From Candidatus Scatomonas merdigallinarum (lineage in GTDB: Bacteria; Bacillota; Clostridia; Lachnospirales; Lachnospiraceae), in NCBI GenBank assembly GCA_018716305.1, contig DVKB01000033.1, positions 1-38,572 of the forward strand: a DNA stretch of 38,572 nucleotides. Reading direction: 5' to 3'. Below are positions 31,909 through 38,572 of the stretch, piece after piece; the first letter of the stretch is position 1; every line of letters begins with the position of its first letter. The notes beneath the pieces are model-generated. The model ran no database searches. It saw nothing but the letters and a program-made list of their open reading frames with translations, and had not been told where the DNA came from. A program made the position numbers and the translations under genes.

Positions 31909-32622
31909 ATGATGAGAATCGGAATATGTGACGGTGACAAAAGCTGGAGAATGAGAGCGGAAGAGCTGATTCTGCAATATGGAAAAACATCGGGAATTGA
32001 GATGGAGACCTTCCGTTTTGCGGGCGGAAAGCAGTTGGAGTCCTATACGGGGGAGCCTATGGACGTTCTGTTTATAGATGTCGTCCTGAATGACGCCAGC
32101 GGTATTTCAACAGCGGTAGAAATAAACCGGAAATGGAAAAAATGTCAGATCGTGTATCTGACGAATTATTTATTTTTCGCCACGGAGGTTTATCATACAG
32201 ACCATGTGTTTTATGTGCTGAAGGCTCAATTTGCGGACCGTATCGGGGAAATATTTGAAAAAATTTTTGACAGGCTCAGCCGGATCGGAGAAAAGCTGAT
32301 TTTTTCTGTGATCGGAGGGGAAAAACTGTCGGCGGCGCCGGAAGATATTCTGTATTTTGAGAGAAAGGGGAGAGAGACCGGCATTCATACCTGCTGGGGC
32401 GTGTATGCGGTGTGGGATAAACTGCAGACTCTGATGGAGAGACTGCCGATCCTGGACTTTGTCCGATGCCATAACAGCTACATTGTCAACCTCCTATCGG
32501 TAAGGGAGATGCGGGACAATGAGTTTATTATGACAGAGGGAAGCAGTGTTCCCATCAGCAGGAGGTACGCGAAAACAGTAAAAGAAGCGTTTGTGAGATG
32601 GGCGGGAACCCAGATTTCATAA
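31909..32622 (+). CDS. LytTR-family response regulator (orphan)
   Basis: AgrA/VirR-type response regulator. Receiver domain about residues 1-120: acidic ICDGD near the start, phospho-acceptor Asp in DVLFIDVVL, the Thr in YLTNY, and a late Lys in YVLKAQ. LytTR DNA-binding domain about 135-230 with ILYFERKGRETGIHT, FVRCHNSYIVNLLSV and VPISRRYAKTVKEAF. The start is uncertain: GTG 31888, ATG 31909 and ATG 31912 are in frame; AGGAAG at 31891-31896 favours the ATGs. No histidine kinase gene adjoins it; the next gene is convergent and a terminator intervenes. Confidence 0.88.
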   Translation: MMRIGICDGDKSWRMRAEELILQYGKTSGIEMETFRFAGGKQLESYTGEPMDVLFIDVVLNDASGISTAVEINRKWKKCQIVYLTNYLFFATEVYHTDHVFYVLKAQFADRIGEIFEKIFDRLSRIGEKLIFSVIGGEKLSAAPEDILYFERKGRETGIHTCWGVYAVWDKLQTLMERLPILDFVRCHNSYIVNLLSVREMRDNEFIMTEGSSVPISRRYAKTVKEAFVRWAGTQIS

Positions 32623-32636
32623 AAACGACAAAGCGA

Positions 32637-32679
32637 ACAAGAGAGGAAGACGGCAGGGGGAACCGTCTTCCTCTCTTGT
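32637..32679. terminator. Bidirectional terminator between the LytTR gene and trxA
   Basis: Perfect 17-bp arms at 32637-32653 and 32663-32679 with a 9-nt loop, located between the convergent stops. Confidence 0.85.
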
Positions 32680-32686
32680 ATCAGTG

Positions 32687-32992
32687 TTACAGCATAGCCT
32701 CAATGTCTTCTCTGGGACGGACGCCCACGGATTTTCCGGTGACATTTCCGCCTTTCAGTACTACGATGGTGGGGATGCTCATAACCTGGAAGGCGGAGGC
32801 AAGCTCCGGCTCTTCATCTACATTGACCTTCCCCACTTTGATGTCGCTTCTGTCCTCGGCGATTTCGTCGATGACCGGGGAGAGCATGGAGCAGGGGCCG
32901 CACCAGCTGGCCCAGAAATCCAGCAAAACGGGTTTATCGCTGTTTACAACTTCCTCGCGGAAATTCTGATTGGTAATATGGATCACTGACAT
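32687..32992 (-). CDS. trxA: Thioredoxin
   Basis: Disulfide reductase of the cytoplasm. The 101 residues form a single thioredoxin fold with the active site WASWCGPCSML, the VDEEPELA strand region and the cis-Pro in VMSIPTIVVLKGG. The ATG follows AGGAGGAC. It lies after carB on the same strand with a 150-bp gap holding a hairpin and a small palindrome near 33073-33085; no thioredoxin reductase gene is nearby. Confidence 0.95.
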   Translation of the reverse strand: MSVIHITNQNFREEVVNSDKPVLLDFWASWCGPCSMLSPVIDEIAEDRSDIKVGKVNVDEEPELASAFQVMSIPTIVVLKGGNVTGKSVGVRPREDIEAML

Positions 32993-33089
32993 AAATCTGT
33001 CCTCCTTCTATTTTATATTTTTAGTTGTCTCCTTTGATGCGTTAAAGATACCAGAGAACCGGGAAAAGTTCTGTGATATTATCACATAA

Positions 33090-33137
33090 AGATGCGGAAA
33101 TGACTGGATTGCAAGCCATTTCCGCCGCTGTTTTTTT
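33090..33137. terminator. Hairpin between carB and trxA
   Basis: GCGGAAATG and CATTTCCGC make a 9-bp stem with a 14-nt loop. The better T-run is on the plus strand, but on the minus strand ATCTTTATG follows; it probably ends the carB transcript weakly. Confidence 0.45.
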
Positions 33138-33145
33138 GAAAGAGA

Positions 33146-36100
33146 TTATTTATCCCGGATCTCGCTGTGAAGCTCCTGCAGGGATTTTACTTCCCCGCTG
33201 CCATGCTCCTGTACGTAGCGGATGCCCTTGTAGGTGGCTCTGGCCGCCGCGATGGTGGTCATGTAGGGGATCTTGGATTTAATAGCTGCTTTCCGCAGGT
33301 AGCTGTCATCGTTAACGCTGTCCTTGCCCACCGGGGAATTGACGATCAGGTCAATCTGGCCGTTGGTAATCAGATCCAGAATATTGGGCCGACCCTCGTA
33401 GAGCTTGTTCACATGCTCAGCCTGGATGCCGGCTTCCCGGATCAGGCGGCAGGTTTCACCGGTGGACAGGATCTTAAATCCGCAGTCCGCGAAGCCCTGG
33501 GCGATCTCCACCACCTCGTTTTTGTCCCTGCGGTTTACGGAGATCAGCACCGTGCCGGAAAGAGGCAGACGGGACTGGGTGGCCTCCTGGGCTTTGTAGA
33601 AAGCCTCCCCATAGTAGGTGGAAAGTCCCAGCACTTCGCCGGTGGAGCGCATCTCCGGTCCCAGCACCGGGTCTACCTCCGGGAACATATTGAAGGGGAA
33701 GACCGCCTCCTTCACTCCGTAATACGGAATGTGCTGTTCTTTCAGGGCCGGCACCGGGGAGGGTCTTCCGGTAAGCTCCGAGGTAATGATATCAATGGCC
33801 AGAGGCACCATGCGGATGTTGCAGACCTTGGACACAAGAGGAACGGTCCGGGAGGCTCTGGGGTTGGCCTCCAGCACGTACACCTTGCCGTTTTCTATGG
33901 CGTACTGCATATTCATCAGGCCCTTAACATGCATCTCCTCGGCGATCTTCCTGGTATATTCCTTGATGGTCTCCAGATTTTCCGCGGGAATATGTACGGA
34001 AGGAATGATGCAGGCGGAGTCTCCGGAATGGATGCCTGCCAGCTCAATGTGCTCCATGACCGCCGGCACAAAGGCGTGGGTACCGTCGCTGATGGCGTCC
34101 GCCTCACACTCCATGGCGTGGTTCAGGAAACGGTCGATGAGGATGGGGCGGTCCGGGGTGACGCCTACGGCGGCCTTCATATATCCCACCATGCTCTCGT
34201 CGTCGTACACCACTTCCATGCCCCGGCCGCCCAGCACGTAGGAGGGGCGCACCATGACAGGATAGCCGATTTTTCCGGCGATGGCCAGGGCTTCCTCCAC
34301 AGTGGCGGCCATGCCGGATTCCGGCATGGGAATCTCCAGTTTTTCCATCATTTCCCGGAACAGATCCCGATCTTCCGCCAGATCGATGACTGCCGGGGAG
34401 GTGCCCAGGATCTTCACCCCGTTTTTCTCCAGTTCGGAAGCCAGGTTCAGAGGCGTCTGTCCGCCGAACTGAGCGATGACGCCTACGGGTTTTTCTTTCT
34501 TATAAATGCTGAGAACGTCCTCCAGGGTCAGAGGCTCAAAATACAGCTTGTCGGAGGTGTCGTAGTCCGTGGACACGGTCTCCGGGTTGCAGTTGACGAT
34601 AATCGTCTCAAATCCCAGTTTTTTCAGGGACAGGGCCGCATGAACACAGCAGTAGTCAAACTCGATGCCCTGGCCGATGCGGTTGGGGCCGCCGCCCAGG
34701 ATCATCACCTTGGGTTTATCGCTGCGGATGGGATTTTTGTCCTCTCCGTTGTAGGTGGAATAATAGTAGGCGCTGTCCGGAGTGCCGCTGACGTGGACGC
34801 CCTCCCAGTTTTCCTCTACACCCAGAGCTACGCGGCGGTTCCGGACGTCATCCTCCGGGATCTCCAGCAGCTGGCTTAAGTATTTGTCGGAGAAACCGTC
34901 CTTCTTGGCCGCGGTCAGCAGCTCGTCGGAGGGCAGGCCGCCCTTGCAGGCCAGGATCTTTTCTTCCTCCTCCACCAGCTCTTTCATCTGCTGAATGAAG
35001 TACTCTTTTACCTTGGTGATTTGATAGATCTCTTCGACGGAAGCGCCTTTGCGCAGAGCCTCGTACATGATAAAATGCCGTTCGCTGGAGGGGGTGATCA
35101 GCATTTTCAGCAGCTCTTCTTTGGATTTCTCGTGGAAGTCCTTGGCCCAGCCCAGGCCGCACCGGCCGGTTTCAAGGCTGCGGATGGCTTTCTGGAAGGC
35201 TTCCTTGTAGGTCTTGCCGATGCTCATGACCTCGCCTACGGCCCGCATCTGGGTTCCCAGCTTGTCCTCTACGCCTTTGAATTTTTCAAAGGCCCAGCGG
35301 GCAAACTTGATTACCACGTAATCTCCATCGGGAACGTATTTGTCCAGAGTGCCGTACTTTCCGCAGGGGATGTCCTTCAGAGTCAGGCCGGCGGCCAGCA
35401 TGGCGGAGACCAGGGCGATGGGGAAGCCAGTGGCTTTGGAGGCCAGGGCGGAAGACCGGGAGGTCCGGGGATTGATCTCGATGACCACGATCCGGTCTGT
35501 TGCCGGGTCATGGGCGAACTGCACGTTAGTGCCGCCGATGACCTGTACGGATTCCACGATCCGGTAGGCCTGCTCCTGCAGGCGCTTCTGGCATTCCTCG
35601 GAAATAGTCAGCATGGGAGCGGAGCAGAAGGAATCTCCGGTATGTACGCCCAGGGGATCAATGTTTTCGATAAAGCAGACAGTGATCATATTGTTGTCCG
35701 CGTCCCGGACCACTTCCAGCTCCAGCTCTTCCCAGCCCAGAATGGACTCTTCCACCAGCACCTGACCCACCAGGCTGGCCTGGAGGCCTCTGGCGCAGAC
35801 GGTCTTCAGCTCTTCCCGGTTGTAGACCAGACCGCCCCCGGCACCACCCATGGTGTAGGCGGGGCGGAGCACGACAGGGTAGCCCAGCTTGTCAGCGATG
35901 GCCAGAGCCTCCTCCACGCTGTAGGCCACCTCGCTGCGGGCCATTTCAATGCCCAGAGCGTTCATGGATTTTTTAAACTCGATGCGGTCCTCCCCGCGCT
36001 CAATGGCGTCCACCTGCACGCCGATGACCTGCACATGGTATTTATCCAGGATTCCCTTGGCGGAAAGCTCCGCGCAGAGGTTCAGCCCGGACTGGCCCCC

Positions 36101-36370
36101 CAGGTTGGGAAGCAGGGCGTCGGGACGCTCCTTGGCGATGATCTGCTCCAGCCGCTCTACGTTCAGCGGCTCAATGTAAGTGACATCGGCGGTCTCAGGG
36201 TCGGTCATAATGGTGGCCGGGTTGGAATTGACCAGCACGATCTCGTAGCCCAGCTTCTTCAGAGCCTTGCAGGCCTGGGTGCCGGAATAATCAAATTCAC
36301 AGGCCTGGCCGATGATAATGGGGCCGGAACCGATGATAAGCACTTTGTGAATGTCTGTTCTCTTTGGCAT
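33146..36370 (-). CDS. carB: Carbamoyl phosphate synthase large subunit
   Basis: Makes carbamoyl phosphate for arginine and pyrimidine synthesis from ammonia (delivered by CarA), bicarbonate and two ATP. The 1,074 residues contain the two homologous ATP-grasp halves, each opening with a GSGPIIIGQACEFDYSG- or GGGPNRIGQGIEFDYC-like motif and having its own PRTSRSSALASK / PRASRTVPLVSK metal-site strand, and a C-terminal MGS-like allosteric domain. The ATG follows CAGGAGG. carA is not adjacent: the upstream gene is phoH, divergent. Confidence 0.97.
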   Translation of the reverse strand: MPKRTDIHKVLIIGSGPIIIGQACEFDYSGTQACKALKKLGYEIVLVNSNPATIMTDPETADVTYIEPLNVERLEQIIAKERPDALLPNLGGQSGLNLCAELSAKGILDKYHVQVIGVQVDAIERGEDRIEFKKSMNALGIEMARSEVAYSVEEALAIADKLGYPVVLRPAYTMGGAGGGLVYNREELKTVCARGLQASLVGQVLVEESILGWEELELEVVRDADNNMITVCFIENIDPLGVHTGDSFCSAPMLTISEECQKRLQEQAYRIVESVQVIGGTNVQFAHDPATDRIVVIEINPRTSRSSALASKATGFPIALVSAMLAAGLTLKDIPCGKYGTLDKYVPDGDYVVIKFARWAFEKFKGVEDKLGTQMRAVGEVMSIGKTYKEAFQKAIRSLETGRCGLGWAKDFHEKSKEELLKMLITPSSERHFIMYEALRKGASVEEIYQITKVKEYFIQQMKELVEEEEKILACKGGLPSDELLTAAKKDGFSDKYLSQLLEIPEDDVRNRRVALGVEENWEGVHVSGTPDSAYYYSTYNGEDKNPIRSDKPKVMILGGGPNRIGQGIEFDYCCVHAALSLKKLGFETIIVNCNPETVSTDYDTSDKLYFEPLTLEDVLSIYKKEKPVGVIAQFGGQTPLNLASELEKNGVKILGTSPAVIDLAEDRDLFREMMEKLEIPMPESGMAATVEEALAIAGKIGYPVMVRPSYVLGGRGMEVVYDDESMVGYMKAAVGVTPDRPILIDRFLNHAMECEADAISDGTHAFVPAVMEHIELAGIHSGDSACIIPSVHIPAENLETIKEYTRKIAEEMHVKGLMNMQYAIENGKVYVLEANPRASRTVPLVSKVCNIRMVPLAIDIITSELTGRPSPVPALKEQHIPYYGVKEAVFPFNMFPEVDPVLGPEMRSTGEVLGLSTYYGEAFYKAQEATQSRLPLSGTVLISVNRRDKNEVVEIAQGFADCGFKILSTGETCRLIREAGIQAEHVNKLYEGRPNILDLITNGQIDLIVNSPVGKDSVNDDSYLRKAAIKSKIPYMTTIAAARATYKGIRYVQEHGSGEVKSLQELHSEIRDK

Positions 36371-36413
36371 TTTGATCCTCCTGAAATAAAGACTTATTCA
36401 ACCTTTCCAACCT

Positions 36414-36441
36414 ATTATATAGGAGAATCCGCAAAAGTAAA
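36414..36441 (-). promoter_or_regulatory. Promoter of carB
   Basis: Minus strand TTTACT (36436-36441), 16-bp spacer, TATAAT (36414-36419), about 44 bp before the ATG. No PyrR-type leader or arginine operator was recognised. Confidence 0.65.
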
Positions 36442-36560
36442 AGTAATTTTTGCGATGAAATCTTTAACTGTAATTTTACAGAATTCTGCTTATAGATACA
36501 AAGAAAGGCGGATATACTGTAGAAAAAGTCCGTCCGGACTGCCATAAAGGAGAGGATCAA

Positions 36561-37934
36561 ATGGTCAAGGTTTACGTTCTGGACACCAATGTGCTGGTGC
36601 AGGCCCCCTATGCCTGCGAATGCTTTGAAGAGAACCGCGTGGTGCTGCCCCTGGTGATCCTGGAGGAGCTGGATAATCTCAAGAAAGCAGAGGGTGAAAA
36701 AGGCCGCAATGCCAGAAGCGCCATCCGCTATCTGGAGGGATTACGCCAGAGGGGGGACCTGCTGGAGGGAGTCCCCACCGGCAGCGGAGGCACTCTCCGG
36801 GTGGAAAAAAATTTTGTGAACGTAAGCCTGCCGGAGGATCTTCCGGAAGATAAAATGGATAACCGGATCCTGCGGGTGTGTCTGGGACTTTCCGAAGCCG
36901 GAACAGATCCGGTGGTGCTGGTGACCAAGGATATTTTGCTGCGGGTAAAAGCGCAGATGCTGGGGATTCAGGCGGAGGATTTTGTTACGGAGCAGGTTTC
37001 CGGACAGGAACAGCAGTACCGGGGCAGGGCTGAGGTCTATGTGCCGGAGGACGCCTTTAAAGATTTCAAGAAAAAAGGAATTCCTGTGGAAGTAGCCTAC
37101 CAGAGCGATGCGGAGGGAAGAATTACCCGCCCGGAGCTGCTGGAAAACGAGTTTGTGATCCTGAAAGCGGATCAGTCCGCCAGAAAGACCCAGCTTGGCC
37201 GGGTAGAAAAGGGACACATCAAAAAGCTGGAATACAGGAAAAGCCAGCCATACGGGGTAACGCCCCGGAACGCCGGCCAGTATTTTCTCCAGGAGGCTCT
37301 GATGCAGCCGGCGGAGAAAGCCCCCCTGGTGATCGTCAAGGGAATGGCAGGTACCAGCAAGACCTTTTACTCTCTGGCGGTTGGTCTGGAAAAGCTTCTG
37401 AACAATCCCACCGGGGAATACCGGCGGATCCTGATCTGCCGGCCCAACGCCCAGTTTGACTCGGACATCGGTTTTCTTCCCGGAGACGAGCAGGAGAAGA
37501 TCGCTCCGCTGCTGCGGCCGGTCATGGATAATCTGGAGCAGCTTATTGACTCCAACGAGGAAGCCCGGTATGAAGATGAGCGGGCCCTGCAGGGAAAAAT
37601 CGAAGAGATTTTTGACCGGGGTATCATTCAGGCGGAGGCCCTGAACTTCCTGAGAGGGCGCTCCATCGAAAAAACGTATCTGATCATCGATGAGGCCCAG
37701 AACATGACTCCCGGACAGGCCAAGGGGATTATTACCCGGGCGGGAAGAAACACCAAGATCATCCTTCTGGGAGATCCGGGGCAGATCGACCGTCCCTTCC
37801 TGGATGAGCGGACCAATGGGCTAAGCTACGCCGCTGAGCACATGAAGGGCAGTTCTCTCTGCTGGCAGATCACTTTAAGCGCCGAGGAATGTGAGCGGTC
37901 CGCGCTGGCCATGGACGCGGTGCGGCGGATGTGA
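36561..37934 (+). CDS. PIN-PhoH fusion ATPase (PhoH2/YlaK type)
   Basis: N-terminal PIN ribonuclease domain (VYVLDTNVLVQAP with the first catalytic Asp; LEELDNLK; EDKMDNRILRV) about residues 1-150, and a C-terminal PhoH ATPase domain from about 235. The Walker A reads GMAGTSKT, with Ser where the GxxGxGK(S/T) Gly is usual; Walker B is LIIDEAQNM, and RILICRPNAQFDSDIGFLPGD is the PhoH signature. PhoH2 proteins unwind and cut RNA in vitro. 457 aa, usual for the family. It runs into the HD gene and is divergent from carB. Confidence 0.9.
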   Translation: MVKVYVLDTNVLVQAPYACECFEENRVVLPLVILEELDNLKKAEGEKGRNARSAIRYLEGLRQRGDLLEGVPTGSGGTLRVEKNFVNVSLPEDLPEDKMDNRILRVCLGLSEAGTDPVVLVTKDILLRVKAQMLGIQAEDFVTEQVSGQEQQYRGRAEVYVPEDAFKDFKKKGIPVEVAYQSDAEGRITRPELLENEFVILKADQSARKTQLGRVEKGHIKKLEYRKSQPYGVTPRNAGQYFLQEALMQPAEKAPLVIVKGMAGTSKTFYSLAVGLEKLLNNPTGEYRRILICRPNAQFDSDIGFLPGDEQEKIAPLLRPVMDNLEQLIDSNEEARYEDERALQGKIEEIFDRGIIQAEALNFLRGRSIEKTYLIIDEAQNMTPGQAKGIITRAGRNTKIILLGDPGQIDRPFLDERTNGLSYAAEHMKGSSLCWQITLSAEECERSALAMDAVRRM

Positions 37935-37996
37935 GGGGCTGGAAAAGGCCGGTATGGGGCCGGCGGAAAATTAGAAGAAAGAAGAATCCGGAAACT

Positions 37997-38455
37997 ATGG
38001 AAATTACATACAAGGAAATCAGAGAAAACAAAGAGATCAACCTGTTGATTGAGAAAGGCAATCAGGTCATGCAGGCCTTGGGGTATACCGAGCACTCCAA
38101 AAAGCATGCCGCCAGAGTGGCGGAGACTGCGGGGAAAATTTTAAAGGAGCTGGGTTACGACCAGAAGGCCATTGAACTCAGCAGGATCGCCGGCTACATG
38201 CATGATATCGGAAACAGCATCAACCGCCATGACCATGCCCACAGCGGAGCAGCCCTGGCGTATCAGATTCTGAAAGGGATGCGGATGCCCCTGGAGGATA
38301 TCCTGGTGATCGTCACAGCCATCGGCCATCATGACGAGAGTACCGGCACGGCAGTGGACGTGGTGTCTGCGGCCCTGATCCTGGCGGATAAAACCGACGT
38401 CCGCCGGAACCGGGTGCAGAATCCCAACATCGCCAGTTTTGACGTAAGTAGGTAA
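37997..38455 (+). CDS. HD-domain phosphohydrolase, 3' end cut off
   Basis: Metal-dependent phosphohydrolase. HD motifs are clear: EHSKKHAARVAETA, GYMHDIGNSINRHDHAHSGA (metal ligands), and AIGHHDESTG. Relatives continue after RVQNPNIASFD with a further C-terminal domain of about 60-70 residues; here the frame ends three codons later at 38455, and the last three codons differ from what is expected. The sequence from 38444 begins GTAAG, as an IS66-type end does. The start at 37997 is favoured over GTG 37931, which overlaps the phoH stop and has no ribosome site, but its own site (GGAA) is weak. Confidence 0.7.
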   Translation: MEITYKEIRENKEINLLIEKGNQVMQALGYTEHSKKHAARVAETAGKILKELGYDQKAIELSRIAGYMHDIGNSINRHDHAHSGAALAYQILKGMRMPLEDILVIVTAIGHHDESTGTAVDVVSAALILADKTDVRRNRVQNPNIASFDVSR

Positions 38456-38572
38456 TCATCCGTACCTTGACAAAATAAGAAATCCCCCGGCGCTTACCAG
38501 GGGAAGATCTGATCCTTATTTTTTTAGTTTACTATGGCAGTCAGCTGGCAGGCTGGCGGACCAGGGAAGCAG
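38444..38572. mobile_element. Possible left end of an IS66-type insertion, running off the window
   Basis: The HD gene is broken right after a GAC codon, and the new sequence starts GTAAGTAGG. IS66-family ends begin with GTAA. A reverse-oriented copy of the same end type (CGGCGCTTAC, 38488-38497) occurs 45 bp further on, so a small nested or remnant element is also possible. No transposase is visible in the remaining 75 bp. Confidence 0.35.

Noticed and set aside
33146-36370. Long plus-strand frames (570 and 508 codons) over carB
   Set aside because: Shadows of carB; His/Gly-rich antisense translation without domains.
1-38572. CRISPR array, rRNA operon or replication origin
   Set aside because: No regularly spaced direct repeats, no rRNA sequence and no dnaA-box cluster were found.

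Overview
The window reads as a chromosomal segment of a spore-forming, moderately high-GC member of the Lachnospiraceae/Clostridia. The evidence is the Firmicutes gene orders (murB-rapZ-whiA-crh/hpr; mazG-hup-rqcP-yabP-yabQ-divIC-spoIIE-tilS-hpt-ftsH), the sporulation genes cwlD, yabP, yabQ, spoIIE and cotS, a T-box leader on proS, AGGAGG-type ribosome sites and frequent TTG/GTG starts. Assignments come from reading motifs and synteny only; no database search was run.

Layout. 1-180: hairpins left from an upstream unit. 182-5456: a penicillin-binding protein, then murB, rapZ, whiA and a Crh-like HPr under one promoter. 5566-7016: mecA (minus), a structured RNA resembling 6S RNA, and a small unknown protein. 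7210-12330: a GH18 protein, a DivIVA-like coiled-coil protein, and cwlD split in two by a 1,782-bp element. 12389-17735: tsaC, a catalytically dead LMW-phosphatase homologue, dCMP deaminase, proS (minus, T-box), and cca. 17838-28565: cotS, a phosphohexomutase, then the long mazG-to-ftsH cell-division/sporulation/housekeeping cluster. 28862-32622: a GH13 enzyme, tRNA-Tyr and tRNA-Leu, and a divergent XRE/LytTR regulator pair. 32687-38455: trxA and carB (minus), a PIN-PhoH ATPase, and an HD-domain gene cut off near the window edge.

Main discovery candidate. The spore-cortex amidase gene cwlD is interrupted inside the codons of its zinc-binding DPGHGG motif by a minimal element holding only a large serine recombinase and a 47-codon ORF. 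Recombination across a shared CAYGG block would remove exactly 1,782 bp and restore an uninterrupted 235-codon cwlD with the expected metal ligands. The element genes run in the direction of cwlD and are stitched to it by overlapping stop/start codons (ATGA, then TTGA), so transcription and translation of cwlD should drive them. A sigma-E-like promoter precedes cwlD. This is the logic of the skin element of sigK, in a very small form and in a different sporulation gene.

Other notable signals: a sigma-E promoter whose -10 lies in one arm of a perfect 15-bp hairpin masking the yabP ribosome site; a spoIIE promoter with 21-bp spacing and a perfect Spo0A box; a SpoIIE without the usual polytopic membrane domain; and a probable IS66-type insertion truncating the HD gene.
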